From Nocardia cyriacigeorgica GUH-2 (GTDB taxonomy: Bacteria; Actinomycetota; Actinomycetes; Mycobacteriales; Mycobacteriaceae), in assembly GCF_000284035.1 (NCBI RefSeq), contig NC_016887.1, positions 3,038,001 through 3,102,000 on the forward strand: 64,000 nucleotides of DNA, given 5' to 3'. The number at the start of each line of letters is the position of its first letter. Position 1 is the stretch's first letter. Shown piece by piece: positions 21,133 to 29,899 of this stretch. The notes beneath the pieces were generated by a model. The model had not been told where the DNA came from and did no database searches. It saw only the letters and a program-made list of their open reading frames with translations. The position numbers and the translations under genes are program-made.

Positions 21133-22256
21133 AGGCTGCCGCCCCCACCGACCAGCCACGGATTGAACGTGCACACCAGATCCGGGTGCGCGGCGGGATC
21201 GAGGGCCCGCAACACCATCGACGTCGCGCGCGGGGAATACATCATCGTCAGGTGATCGGACAGGTCCTGTTCGCAGCCGTCCTGCACGGTCAGGTTGGTG
21301 ACGGTGGCGTCCGGGCCTGCCCGCAGGAACGTCAGATCGTAGGGGTTGACGATTTCGTCCCACCGCGAGCCGATGACGGTGTAGTCGACGCCCGCCGCGG
21401 TGTCGCCGCCGGCGTTGAGCGCGGTCAGAAACGGTGAGCCGATGACCTGTTCGATATTGGCCGGGCCGACGAACAGCTGGTTGAACCCGAGGATGTCGAC
21501 ACCTAGATCGTTGATGGCGCGCCCGAGGGCGGCGATGCCGAGCAGGCTGGTGCCGTGATGGGTGGCGCCGAGGGTGACCAGTTTCGTCACCTTCTGGTTG
21601 CCGCCGTCGAACTTCACATAGTGGTTCGACACGGTGCCACCTTGGGAGTGGGCGACGATATCGACCGACTGCGCGCCCGTCTCCCCCAGTACCCGGTCCA
21701 CGAAATCGGCCAGCTGGCGCGATGATTGCGTCATCGGCCCGACCGCGTTGCGTCCCGGCAGCAGCGGGCCCAGACCACCGCCGTCGAGCACCCCGGCCTG
21801 CCCGTAGTTGAGGGCGAACACACAGAAACCGGCGCGCGCCAGCCGCGGGGACAGGTAGGCGAAATTGTCGTAGGCGTTCATCCACGACCCGTGCATCAAC
21901 ACCACCGGACGCGGATGCTCAGCGGTGGGGCGGCAATTCCAGTCATTGGCGCCCGGCGGCGCCGCATTCGGATGCAGTAGACCGTAAGCGAACGCGGCCA
22001 GCGCGGCCGTCATCTCCGGGCCCGGCCCCGCCGCGACGGTCGACCGGCTGGGCACCGTGCCCGCGCTGCCGGTCGACGTGACCGCCGCGAGGCCGGGGTG
22101 CGGTGTGGCCTGATTGATCTGGTCGGCCAGTAGCTGTTCGGTGAACGGCACCTGCGGACCAGCCTGGACCTGCCCCGATACCGTGCCCGCCGCCATGATC
22201 GCCGCGCCCGCCAGGACCGCCGCCGCTCGTGCGGCGCGTCGTACTTCCCAACCCAT
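21129..22256 (-). CDS. Secreted lipase (class 2 alpha/beta hydrolase)
   Basis: This 375-residue protein has an N-terminal signal peptide (RRAARAAAVLAGAAIMAAG, about 6-24) and a lipase fold: the oxyanion region VVLMHGSW at 118-125 and the nucleophile elbow VAHSQGG with Ser204. The alignment to class 2 (LipA/EstA-like) triacylglycerol lipases is supported by an FCVFALNYG strand and a THHGTSL motif near residue 236. It should act outside the membrane on acylglycerols or esters. ATG 22256 with GAGAGGG upstream was preferred over an ATG 18 bases earlier. It converges on glpK2 with overlapping stop codons, a notable position because lipolysis releases glycerol. Confidence 0.88.
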   Translation of the reverse strand: MGWEVRRAARAAAVLAGAAIMAAGTVSGQVQAGPQVPFTEQLLADQINQATPHPGLAAVTSTGSAGTVPSRSTVAAGPGPEMTAALAAFAYGLLHPNAAPPGANDWNCRPTAEHPRPVVLMHGSWMNAYDNFAYLSPRLARAGFCVFALNYGQAGVLDGGGLGPLLPGRNAVGPMTQSSRQLADFVDRVLGETGAQSVDIVAHSQGGTVSNHYVKFDGGNQKVTKLVTLGATHHGTSLLGIAALGRAINDLGVDILGFNQLFVGPANIEQVIGSPFLTALNAGGDTAAGVDYTVIGSRWDEIVNPYDLTFLRAGPDATVTNLTVQDGCEQDLSDHLTMMYSPRATSMVLRALDPAAHPDLVCTFNPWLVGGGGSL

Positions 22257-22505
22257 GTCTGCCCTCTCACGCACTCCCGGCCATCGCGCACCGGATCTGA
22301 TTCGAAACTCGTGGCGACGCTAGGAGTTCCGGTGACCGGCGCGGATCGCATTCGCGGCGAATCCGAGCATTCCCACCGCAACACCGGGCGCGGATTGGAG
22401 AAAAGTACAACCCGATGAGAGCAGGTGGTTCGAGCGCCGGTGGGCGCCTGATCCGGCCGGTACGCTCGTCGGTGAGCTCGCACGTGACCAACCAGGGGGC
22501 CGTTC

Positions 22506-23720
22506 ATGAGCGTCGAGACCACCGCCGACATCGTCGGACAGGTTTTGCTGAAGCTCGCCGAACCCGAAGGCCGCGCCGACCCCTACCCGCTGTATGAGCG
22601 GTTGCGGGCCTGCGGACCAGCGGTGCCGGCTCCCGACGGGACCCTCGTGGTCACCGGCTACCGGCTGGTGTCGGCGCTGGCACGCGATCACCGGCTGCGC
22701 AAACGACCCGAGACCTCGTTGACCGCCAACGGATTCCCACACTGGCGGCAGCGACCCGGATTGCGGTTGATCTTCGGCAGCATGCTGGTGGCCAACCCAC
22801 CCGAACACACCAGGCTGCGGCGACTGGTGTCCGGCGCGTTCACCAACCGCCGCGTCGCCGGGATGCGGGCGGCGATCGAGGGCCTGGTCAGCGGGTTGCT
22901 CGACCGGATGGAAGCCGCCGACGGTCCCGTGGACTTCATCGACGAGTTCGCATTCCCGTTGCCGGTCACCGTGATCGGTGAACTGCTCGGCATCCCCGAA
23001 TCCGACCGCATGCGCTTCCAGCCACTGGTGCGCGACTGGACCATGGTGCTGGACCGCCTCGACGAACCCACCGTCGCCGCCGCCGACACCGCGGCCGACA
23101 CCATCATCGACTACCTCGGCGAGCTGATTGCGCGCCGCCGCCGCGAACCCGCCGACGACCTGCTGTCCGCACTCGCCACCCCCGACGGACTGCCCGACGA
23201 CGAACTGATCACCATGGCCGCGCTGCTGTTCGCCGCCGGCTTCGAAACCACCACCGGCCTGCTCGCCAACGGACTCCTCGCCCTGCTCGACCACCCCGAC
23301 CAAGCCGACCAGCTGCGGCAACACCCCGAGCTCGCCGGCTCCGCGGTCGAAGAACTCCTGCGCTACAACTCGCCGGTGCAGCTGCTCACCTCCCGCACCG
23401 CACCCGAAGCGATGAACGTCGGCGGACTGGAACTGGCCGCAGGCCAACGCGTCATCATGCTGCTCGGCGCCGCCAACCATGACCCCGAAATCTTCGACGA
23501 CCCCGCCCGGCTGCGCCTGGACCGCGACGGCGAACCACCCCTATCCTTCGGTGGCGGCATCCACTACTGCCTCGGCGCTCCCCTGGCCCGCCTCGAAGCC
23601 CAGATCGCCTTCCCCGCCCTGCTACGACGCTTCCCCGGACTGGCCCTCGCCGCCGACCCCGCGCCGCGCGACGGGCTCGCACTGCACGGGCTCGTGCGCA
23701 TGCCCATCCACCTGCGATAA
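22506..23720 (+). CDS. Cytochrome P450
   Basis: This 404-residue soluble P450 has the I-helix AGFETT at 244-249, the K-helix ExxR (Glu283/Arg286) and the heme-binding FGGGIHYCLGAPLAR with the thiolate Cys355. The class is the bacterial three-component type needing a ferredoxin and reductase; neither is encoded nearby. LxxxEQPPEH-like text early (VANPPEHTRLRRLV, 96-109) is the conserved C-helix heme contact. The substrate is unknown. The ATG follows GGGGCC, a moderate ribosome-binding site. The gene is alone: the lipase is divergent upstream and a 329-base gap follows. Confidence 0.95.
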   Translation: MSVETTADIVGQVLLKLAEPEGRADPYPLYERLRACGPAVPAPDGTLVVTGYRLVSALARDHRLRKRPETSLTANGFPHWRQRPGLRLIFGSMLVANPPEHTRLRRLVSGAFTNRRVAGMRAAIEGLVSGLLDRMEAADGPVDFIDEFAFPLPVTVIGELLGIPESDRMRFQPLVRDWTMVLDRLDEPTVAAADTAADTIIDYLGELIARRRREPADDLLSALATPDGLPDDELITMAALLFAAGFETTTGLLANGLLALLDHPDQADQLRQHPELAGSAVEELLRYNSPVQLLTSRTAPEAMNVGGLELAAGQRVIMLLGAANHDPEIFDDPARLRLDRDGEPPLSFGGGIHYCLGAPLARLEAQIAFPALLRRFPGLALAADPAPRDGLALHGLVRMPIHLR

Positions 23721-24049
23721 CCCGTGCGGCACGCGTCCGCCGGGCCGCCGGCCACTGGATGGGCGCCGAGGCCTCCTTCGTCGAGGTGGTGTCGGCGTTC
23801 GGTCTGGCGGCGACGTCGGCGGCCTCAGACACCACACTCGCCCGAGGCACCGGGAGCAGCTCACGACAACGGGCCAGTTCTTCGGCCGGTCCGGCTGGCA
23901 GATGCGTGGCAGCAGACTCGCCGAAACCGTCGATTACCACAGCGCACTGACCGTGCTCGCCGCCCTCGTCCGCCGCACCGGTCGGATACCTGCACAGGCA
24001 GCGCTGAACTCGGCTGCCACACTGGAACGACACCAGGTGGGAGGCCGAG
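23721..24049. other. 329-base gap after the P450 gene
   Basis: No gene can be supported. Open frames cross it on both strands but none has a ribosome-binding site, a family-like pattern, or a sensible boundary. A minus-strand frame at about 23735-23930 reads somewhat like protein (PAGPAEELARCRELLPVPRA) and might be a remnant. The final 15 bases carry the GGGAGG ribosome-binding site of the next gene. Confidence 0.4.
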
Positions 24050-24778
24050 ATGGACGTTGCGTCAGCGGAATCGGCGCCGGCGACCGCATGGGCGCAAGAG
24101 CGGCGGCGTCTACCCGGCGTGAGCTGGGAGACGCTCGAGGCGCACCTGTTCACCGGCCATCCGCACATCCAGCTGCTGCTGCGGGTCCGGGGACGGGTCC
24201 TGCCATGGCGTGGCGGCTGGTATTGCGCCGCCGCGATCACCGCCCTGGCCGCCGGTGTGATCGCCTTCTGGCTCGGCTCCGCACACCCGTATTCCGCATG
24301 GATCATCGCGGGCCTGCTGATGGGCGTGTGCGCCGGATTGCAGATCACCGGATGGGTGCGTGCCTGGCGGGGCTACGGCACCGGCGCCGATGCACTCTGG
24401 GGCGCCGTCGTGTTCACCATCGGCTTCCTCCCGGCGTTCGGGATCGGGATGCTCGAGAGCCGGATCTGGAACTCGGCCACCGACGACCCCGCCCCCACCC
24501 CCGTGTTCTACCTGACGCTGGCCGCCGTGGCCCTGGGCTTCACCGGCCTGCACGGCTCCTCCCTCACCCCCAGCCCCGGCACCCGCCGCTACCAACGAGC
24601 CCTCGACGCCGTAGCCGCCCTCCCCGACGCCGAGCGCGAACGCCTCACCACCGACCTCGCCACCGCACTGCGCATCCTGCGCGAACACCGCATCATCACC
24701 CCCACCGAATACCGCGCCGCCCGCGCCGCACCCCTGGGCGGCCTCGTCACCACCCTCACTAACCGCTCCCCGACATGA
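24050..24778 (+). CDS. Membrane protein of unknown function with cytoplasmic C-terminal helix domain
   Basis: This 242-residue protein has four hydrophobic segments between residues 58 and 168 (for example AAAITALAAGVIAFWLGSA and AWIIAGLLMGVCAGLQITGW), then a soluble tail of about 60 residues rich in Glu/Arg (ALPDAERERLTTDLATALR, EHRIITPTEYRAAR). The tail looks like a short helical domain with a short-C-terminal-like start-and-repeat. No family is recognised. GGGAGG lies 5 bases before the ATG, making the start secure. The next gene begins 28 bases downstream and is also a membrane protein, so the two probably form an operon. Confidence 0.7.
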   Translation: MDVASAESAPATAWAQERRRLPGVSWETLEAHLFTGHPHIQLLLRVRGRVLPWRGGWYCAAAITALAAGVIAFWLGSAHPYSAWIIAGLLMGVCAGLQITGWVRAWRGYGTGADALWGAVVFTIGFLPAFGIGMLESRIWNSATDDPAPTPVFYLTLAAVALGFTGLHGSSLTPSPGTRRYQRALDAVAALPDAERERLTTDLATALRILREHRIITPTEYRAARAAPLGGLVTTLTNRSPT

Positions 24779-24806
24779 CCGCCCCGAGCTCCCCCGAGAG
24801 GTGACC

Positions 24807-25349
24807 ATGACCGCCGACCGCAACGATCAGGCACGCGCGACTCGGATCGGATTGGGGCGCAGGCGCGGCTGGGCCGGTCTCGTCGCCGGGATCGGCGCAC
24901 TCGGACTGCTCGAGGCGGCGGTCCTGCACTTCCTCGCCCATGCCTTCCTGCCCACCGGGATCGCCACCGCGGTCGACCTCGTCGCCGCCGCGTTGACCGT
25001 GCTGGTGATCGTCGCGCTCGCCTCACCCCTGTGGGGTTGGCTACGGGTCGACGCCACAGGGGTGCGGCTGCGGTTCGGCTGGCTCGCCGCCATCGACATT
25101 CCCGCCGCGGCGATCGCCGATGTTCGTGAGCAGCCCACCGACATCCGCAACCCCGTCACGCTCGGCCTGGACTTCGACTCCGACACGGGCCTGTTGACGG
25201 TGGTGCGTGCACCTTCCTCGCCGCTGATCCGCATCACGTTGACCACCGAGATAGGCGCCCGCACCCAAGGATGGCGGCGGGTCCAGGCGCGGGCGGTCCT
25301 GGCCAGCGTCGACAACATCGATGCGCTCGACGAGTACATGCGGCGATAG
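24807..25349 (+). CDS. Two-helix membrane protein with bacterial PH-like domain
   Basis: This 180-residue protein carries two transmembrane helices at about 27-55 and 60-82 (LVAGIGALGLLEAAVLHFLA, VDLVAAALTVLVIVALASP), then a soluble part beginning RVDATGVRLRFGWLAAIDIP. That pattern, a strand pair after the second helix followed by IPAAAIADVREQ, resembles the bacterial PH domain of small membrane proteins, whose functions are mostly unknown. ATG 24807 has GAGAGG 6 bases upstream and was chosen over a GTG at 24801. It follows the preceding membrane protein by 28 bases and converges on the DivIVA-like gene. Confidence 0.68.
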   Translation: MTADRNDQARATRIGLGRRRGWAGLVAGIGALGLLEAAVLHFLAHAFLPTGIATAVDLVAAALTVLVIVALASPLWGWLRVDATGVRLRFGWLAAIDIPAAAIADVREQPTDIRNPVTLGLDFDSDTGLLTVVRAPSSPLIRITLTTEIGARTQGWRRVQARAVLASVDNIDALDEYMRR

Positions 25350-25472
25350 TTTCACCGGGCTCGGCGGCCGTCGGTTGTATCACCGGTCCCGGGGCGGTGA
25401 CGCCACCGGATGGGCCCCGCGCGACCTCGATCGGATCGCCGACGATGCGACGAGACCGTCGCCGAAACACTG

Positions 25473-25724
25473 CTATCGGGTGAGGGTTTTCTCCACCAGG
25501 TCCAAGAAGGCGTCGACTTCGCGTTCGTCGTAGCCGCGGTGCCCGAATCGCGGCCGCCGGAACGTGATCTCGCGGACCTCGGCCGCGGTCAACCGGTCGG
25601 CGCCGCGCAAGGTGGCTTCGACCCGGTCGAGGAAGTCGTCGACATCGTCTTCGCGATAGCCGCGGGCACCGAACGGCGGCTTGCTGAACGTGACCGCGCG
25701 GACGTCGTCTGCGCTGAGACCCAT
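25473..25724 (-). CDS. Small protein with two tandem DivIVA-type motifs
   Basis: This 83-residue protein is built from two copies of one motif: [20 protein letters not shown]...[12 protein letters not shown] (about 7-39) and [20 protein letters not shown]...[12 protein letters not shown] (about 48-81). The motif (F-x-x-P-x-F-G-x-R-G-Y-x-x-x-x-V-D-x-F-L-D) is the N-terminal membrane-curvature-sensing segment of DivIVA/Wag31 and related domain proteins. Both copies lack the long coiled coil that follows in DivIVA, so oligomerisation would have to come from the tandem arrangement. It may localise to poles or septa or modulate DivIVA; this is inference. GGAGG lies 7 bases before ATG 25724, which is preferred over an ATG 15 bases upstream. 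Confidence 0.85.
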   Translation of the reverse strand: MGLSADDVRAVTFSKPPFGARGYREDDVDDFLDRVEATLRGADRLTAAEVREITFRRPRFGHRGYDEREVDAFLDLVEKTLTR

Positions 25725-25877
25725 CGTTGCCTCCTCCACCCGGCTGATCGGTCCATTGTCGCCGCATCAGCGCCGGCTCGCGGCGCGAACGAGGTGAACG
25801 GCGCCACTGTCACCCACAGAGCGGCACGAACGAGGTAGTCGGCGTTGCTGTCCCACAAAGGCGGTGCTGGGTCGTCG

Positions 25878-26945
25878 CTACTCACGATGATCGAACACGA
25901 CCTCGAGTTTCGCCGAACCCGAGGCGTCGGCCAGCACCTCGGCGGCACGCTCGATCCGCCGCCGCACACCAGCGCTCAGCGCCTCGAACCCGGTCACCGT
26001 GACCAGGTTCTCGCCACGGCGATAACGCCAGATGCCCACCACCTCACCAGCGTCGAGCACTGCGCCGGGTGCCGACACCGGCCGCCACACCAGCCTGCGG
26101 TAGGCCGTCTCGGGCACCAGCAGCGTTCGGTCGATCTGCCGCAGATACGGGTCGTGCGGCGGGACGAGGACCGTGCCCGAGGCCGGCGGTGCGGACAGCA
26201 GGTCGTCGACGAGGGCGCTGGGCAGGCTGTAGCGGCGCCCGTCGACGGTGACCGGCACCAGATCGGCCGCCTTCCACACGCTGGTCACATCGACCGGTTC
26301 GACCCCCAGCCATTCGGCGAACACGGCGCGCGTGGTCGGACCGTTGACGCGGAAGAAGGTGTCGAGCAGGGTCGCGCGCGGCTGCCGCGGACGCTCGCGC
26401 GGATGCGCCGGAGCGGGCCACAAGACGGTGCCGCGCCGCTCATCCGCGCCCACCAGGATCTGGGCCCGACACCCGGCGGTGCGGAACAATCCATCGGGCA
26501 CATGCCGCGCCTGGCAGCGTTCACACCACCGCACCAACTCATCCGGGACACGTTCGGTGACGCGAGTGCTGGCCTCGGACTTGGAAATCGGGCCGGTGAC
26601 CACAGCGCGCAAAGCATCGGCCACGGCGTCGACCGCTTCGACCGCGTCCGCGCCACCGGAGTCGGTGGGCAACGGTGTATTCGCGGCAGTGACGAAATCC
26701 AGGCGATCGAGGCGATGCACATGCGGCGCGCCCCGCACCGACCACATCGCCACCAGCGGCCCGTCCGGTCCGATGGCTACGGGCGCGGATCGAGCCCGTA
26801 GTGACCGCAGCGCCCCCTCGGGTCGACCGTCCTGGACACCGAGCAGCAACAGAACGTCCAGCTCCATACCGTCGGCGCCGAAGCCGTGGCGATACCAACG
26901 GTGACCCAGCCACCGCTGCCGGTCGACGACGAGCGCGCCCGCCAT
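25878..26945 (-). CDS. Winged-helix DNA glycosylase-like protein (AlkZ/YcaQ family)
   Basis: This 355-residue protein fits the winged-helix protein family that includes AlkZ, a glycosylase that unhooks interstrand crosslinks. Seen features are a helical N-terminal half with MWSVRGAPHVHRLDRL (about 67-82), where family members carry the R-G-x-x-H-V/L motif, a middle winged-helix region (LLDTFFRVNGPTTRAVFAEWLG) and a C-terminal half with LVPPHDPYLRQIDR and GEVVGIWRYRR. The QxQ catalytic motif of characterised AlkZ is not obvious, so activity is uncertain; H-V-H may serve instead. ATG 26945 is chosen, with a GTG 3 bases upstream as alternative. It follows the TetR gene by 9 bases on the same strand. 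Confidence 0.78.
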   Translation of the reverse strand: MAGALVVDRQRWLGHRWYRHGFGADGMELDVLLLLGVQDGRPEGALRSLRARSAPVAIGPDGPLVAMWSVRGAPHVHRLDRLDFVTAANTPLPTDSGGADAVEAVDAVADALRAVVTGPISKSEASTRVTERVPDELVRWCERCQARHVPDGLFRTAGCRAQILVGADERRGTVLWPAPAHPRERPRQPRATLLDTFFRVNGPTTRAVFAEWLGVEPVDVTSVWKAADLVPVTVDGRRYSLPSALVDDLLSAPPASGTVLVPPHDPYLRQIDRTLLVPETAYRRLVWRPVSAPGAVLDAGEVVGIWRYRRGENLVTVTGFEALSAGVRRRIERAAEVLADASGSAKLEVVFDHRE

Positions 26946-26954
26946 CACTCCACT

Positions 26955-27518
26955 CTAAGAGCCGGCACCCACCCGGCGGGCGTGGGTGTAGATCAGGCGC
27001 GCGTATTCGGTGAGCAACCGGTCCAGGCCGATGGGCTGCTCACCGGTGGCGGTCTGCTGGAAACCGATCAGCATCGCCATCCCCAGCTCGGTGACCACCG
27101 CGGCGGTATCGTCATCGCCCACCACACCCTTGATCGCCTTGTGCACGGTGCGCCTGCGGGATTCGTCGACCCGCTTGACCGCCAGATTCACCGATTCGTC
27201 ATTGGCCGCCCACGCGCGGATCGCGGCTTCGGCGGCGTGATGCAAGCCCAGCGCCAGATCCGACATGGCGCGAACATCGTCGTCGGGGTGGCCCTGGTTG
27301 AAGTTGAGGGTGCGCAGGATGAGGACCTGGCGGTTCTCCCAATGGTCCAGCAGAGCGTCGACGAAACCCTGCCAACTACCGAAATGATGGTAGAAGGAGC
27401 CGCTGGTGACACCGAGGCGCCGGCACAGCACGCCGATGTTGAGATGTTTGAAGCCGAGTTCGGCGAGCACTTCCAGTCCGGTGTGGAAGTACTGCTCCTT
27501 GGTGACCACTCGTGACAT
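26955..27518 (-). CDS. TetR-family transcriptional regulator
   Basis: This 187-residue protein has an N-terminal TetR helix-turn-helix (about 8-55: FHTGLEVLAELGFKHLNIGV and LCRRLGVTSGSFYHHFGSWQ) followed by an all-helical ligand-binding domain. The S-G-S-F-Y-H-H-F recognition helix is typical. The ligand is unknown. It is transcribed ahead of the AlkZ-like gene with a 9-base gap, so it may regulate a DNA-repair or stress response involving that gene. No ribosome-binding site is visible before ATG 27518 and the region is AT-richer than average, suggesting a leaderless transcript. Confidence 0.9.
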   Translation of the reverse strand: MSRVVTKEQYFHTGLEVLAELGFKHLNIGVLCRRLGVTSGSFYHHFGSWQGFVDALLDHWENRQVLILRTLNFNQGHPDDDVRAMSDLALGLHHAAEAAIRAWAANDESVNLAVKRVDESRRRTVHKAIKGVVGDDDTAAVVTELGMAMLIGFQQTATGEQPIGLDRLLTEYARLIYTHARRVGAGS

Positions 27519-27730
27519 ACGGCGCCGTTCTATTGGTATGGGCTGGTGGAAGGACCGAACGGTACCCCATCGTGTCGTCGGCTGGCCCGAGGGTAGCCGA
27601 GTCCCGACTCCTATTACAGAGTGTCACCGGGTATCAGTTACTTCCTGAGACATTAAGCGCGGGAAGGGAACCGGGTGCGCAGCATCCGATCTCCGTTCAG
27701 AAAACTGGCACGACCTGCTACCGCGTCTGT

Positions 27731-27754
27731 ATAACAGAGCAAGTGCTCTGTTAT
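27731..27754. promoter_or_regulatory. Perfect inverted-repeat operator for the TetR/crotonase operon
   Basis: ATAACAGAGC (27731-27740) and GCTCTGTTAT (27745-27754) are exact reverse complements around a 4-base centre. The right arm ends 9 bases before the ATG of the TetR gene at 27764 and contains TGTTAT, a plausible -10, so a bound repressor would block the promoter of its own gene and the crotonase downstream. Confidence 0.75.
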
Positions 27755-27763
27755 GGTGGTGGC

Positions 27764-28384
27764 ATGCCCCGCCCACGGATTCACGACCCCGACGCCGTCC
27801 TCGACGCAGCCACCCACCTGGCTGCGACCTCGGGCCCGGCCGCGGTCACCATCCGGGCCGTCGCCGCCGCGACCGGGGTCTCCAACGGCGCGATCTACCA
27901 CAGCTTCGGCTCCCGCGCGCAACTGCTGGCTCGCGCCTGGTTACGCGCCGCGCACCGATTCCTCGAGATGCAGAACGCGCAGGTCGACGCCGTCCTCCCG
28001 GCCACCCCGCAGCCCGGCTCCCCCGCCTGCGTGGACGCCGTCGTCGCCGCCGCGGCCACACCCGCGCTCTTCGCCCGCGAACACCCCGACTCCTCGGCGC
28101 TGCTGCTGACCATTTCCCGCGACCAACTCCTCGGCGACGACCTGCCCGAGGCGCTCGCCGACGAACTCGCCGGCACCGACCGCGCCCTGGTCGGGTTGAT
28201 GATCCGGCTGGCGCAGGCGATGTGGGAGCGCCGCGACGCCCGCGCGGTCGCCGTCATCACCACCTGCCTCGTCGATCTGCCCACCGCGATCCTGTTGCGC
28301 CGCGACCAGATCGACTCACCCCACGCCCAGCACCAACTCCGTGCGGCGGTACGCGCCGTCCTCGACGTCGGACCACCCGACTAG
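27764..28384 (+). CDS. TetR-family transcriptional regulator, autoregulated
   Basis: This 206-residue protein has the TetR DNA-binding domain at about 8-55 (AVLDAATHLAATSGPAAVTI, VAAATGVSNGAIYHSFGSRA) and a helical C-terminal domain of unknown ligand. The perfect palindrome at 27731-27754 lies just before its start codon, and no ribosome-binding site is seen, pointing to a leaderless, self-repressed message. The crotonase gene starts 24 bases after its stop on the same strand, so the effector is plausibly an acyl-CoA or related intermediate. That inference rests on gene order alone. Confidence 0.92.
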   Translation: MPRPRIHDPDAVLDAATHLAATSGPAAVTIRAVAAATGVSNGAIYHSFGSRAQLLARAWLRAAHRFLEMQNAQVDAVLPATPQPGSPACVDAVVAAAATPALFAREHPDSSALLLTISRDQLLGDDLPEALADELAGTDRALVGLMIRLAQAMWERRDARAVAVITTCLVDLPTAILLRRDQIDSPHAQHQLRAAVRAVLDVGPPD

Positions 28385-28408
28385 ACCCGGAAAGAACAAG
28401 GAGCCCCC

Positions 28409-29056
28409 ATGCCCAGCCTCGACTACCACGACAAGATCGCCGTCCTCGACCTCGGCGACGGCGAAAACCGTTTCTCCCCCGCCTTCCTCGACGAACTGAA
28501 CACCCACCTCGACACCGTCCTCGCCGACGGCGCGCACGCCCTCATCACCACCGCGAGCGCCAAGTTCTACTCCAACGGCCTCGACCTGGACTGGCTCTCG
28601 GCCAACGGCGACCGCGCCGACTGGTACGTCGGCCGTGTTCACCAGCTCTTCGCCCGGGTCCTCACCCTCGGCCTGCCCACCGTCGCCGCCATGCCCGGCC
28701 ACGCATTCGGCGCCGGCGCCATGCTCGCCATCGCCCACGACTACCGCATCATGCGCGCCGACCGCGGCTACTTCTGCTTCCCCGAAGTCGACATCCGCAT
28801 CCCCTTCACCCCCGGCATGGCGGCACTGATCCAAGCCAAACTCACCCCGCAGACCGCCGTGGCATCGATGACGACCGGACGCCGCTGGGGCGGCGTGGAC
28901 GCCGCCGCAGCAGGCATCGTCGACACCACCGCACCCGAAGGCGAATTGGTCTCCGCCGCCATCGAACTCCTGACCCCGCTGGGAGCCAAGGATCCGGGCA
29001 CTCTGGCCGCCATCAAACAGACCATGTTCGCCCCGGCCGTCGCCGCGCTCACGTAG
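28409..29056 (+). CDS. Enoyl-CoA hydratase/isomerase (crotonase) family protein
   Basis: This 215-residue protein has the crotonase oxyanion-hole segments AKFYSNGLDL (51-60) and GHAFGAGAMLAIAHDYR (97-113) and a single acidic residue at the active-site position, Glu126 in FPEVDIRIPFTPG. One Glu in that P-E-V-D context is typical of delta3,delta2-enoyl-CoA isomerases, which shift a double bond during beta-oxidation of unsaturated fatty acids, more than of hydratases, which use two. AGGAG lies 6 bases before the ATG. It is the second gene of the TetR operon. Confidence 0.88.
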   Translation: MPSLDYHDKIAVLDLGDGENRFSPAFLDELNTHLDTVLADGAHALITTASAKFYSNGLDLDWLSANGDRADWYVGRVHQLFARVLTLGLPTVAAMPGHAFGAGAMLAIAHDYRIMRADRGYFCFPEVDIRIPFTPGMAALIQAKLTPQTAVASMTTGRRWGGVDAAAAGIVDTTAPEGELVSAAIELLTPLGAKDPGTLAAIKQTMFAPAVAALT

Positions 29057-29169
29057 CCTAGGCCAGGTCCCTCGACGTTCCGGCCGGATACTACGGCGAC
29101 CCCGTTATGCAGGGCGGGTGCGTGTTCGATGGTCAGGAACCCGTGGTACCAGCGGGCGCACCCCGAATC

Positions 29170-29820
29170 TCACGCAGCCGCCCTGTTACCGGTGAACGCC
29201 AGCGAGGTGCCGATACCGATCATGACGACGCCGCCGGTCGCACCGACCGCCGCCAACCGCTGTAGCGAGCGCCCGAACCAGGTGCGGGCTGCCACCGCGG
29301 CCAAGGCCCAAATCGAGTCGAAGATCAGGCCGAATACCGGGATACACAGTCCCAGCAGCATCATTTGCACGGGCACGGCACCGGCCGAGGTGGTCACGAA
29401 TTGCGGCAGCAGCGCTGCCAGGAAGACGATGGATTTCGGGTTTGCGAAGCCGACGACGAATCCGTCACGCAGCGCGGTCATCATCGTGCGCCGCTGCGAT
29501 GGCATTGCGGCAGAGACGGTCGCGACCATGTCGTGCCGGTGCCGGATCGCCTGAATGCCCAGCCAGATCAGATAGCCGGCACCGGCGAGCTTGATCGCCG
29601 TGAACACCGTCGCCGATGTCGTCACTATCGCGCCCAGACCCACCGCGACGGCAACGACTTGCACATAGACGCCGGCGGCGTTGCCCGCAACAGTGAGCAG
29701 CGCGGCCCGCCGCCCGACCGTGATGGCACGTCCGATGGTGAACAACACGCTCGGTCCCGGGACGACGACGAGGACGAACGCCAATCCGGCAAAGGCGATC
29801 AGGCTGTGGAGCGGCACCAT
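29170..29820 (-). CDS. LysE/RhtB-family amino acid exporter
   Basis: This 216-residue membrane protein has about six transmembrane helices. The N-terminal VVPGPSVLFTIGRAITVGRR (about 18-37) holds the family G-P motif, and GFVVGFANPKSIVFLAALLP (about 128-147) matches the conserved N-P-K segment of LysE/RhtB transporters. It exports amino acids or related compounds; the substrate is not deducible. ATG 29820 starts at the usual family position, although only AAGG directly abuts it, so the message may be leaderless. It stands apart from its neighbours. Confidence 0.9.
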   Translation of the reverse strand: MVPLHSLIAFAGLAFVLVVVPGPSVLFTIGRAITVGRRAALLTVAGNAAGVYVQVVAVAVGLGAIVTTSATVFTAIKLAGAGYLIWLGIQAIRHRHDMVATVSAAMPSQRRTMMTALRDGFVVGFANPKSIVFLAALLPQFVTTSAGAVPVQMMLLGLCIPVFGLIFDSIWALAAVAARTWFGRSLQRLAAVGATGGVVMIGIGTSLAFTGNRAAA

Positions 29821-29899
29821 CCTTCGAGAGTAGAGGTGAAGTGCCGCAAGGGCTCCCGAGTTCCAGCGGATGTCCGCACCGGAGACCCGTACTGGCCGG

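Noticed and set aside
23721..24049. Possible gene remnant after the P450 gene
   Set aside because: A short protein-like stretch on the minus strand has no start, stop or motif that defines a gene.
27552..27566. Palindrome-like GGACCGAACGGTACC between the two TetR genes
   Set aside because: Arms have a mismatch and such short GC palindromes are frequent at this GC content; no clear relation to the promoter.
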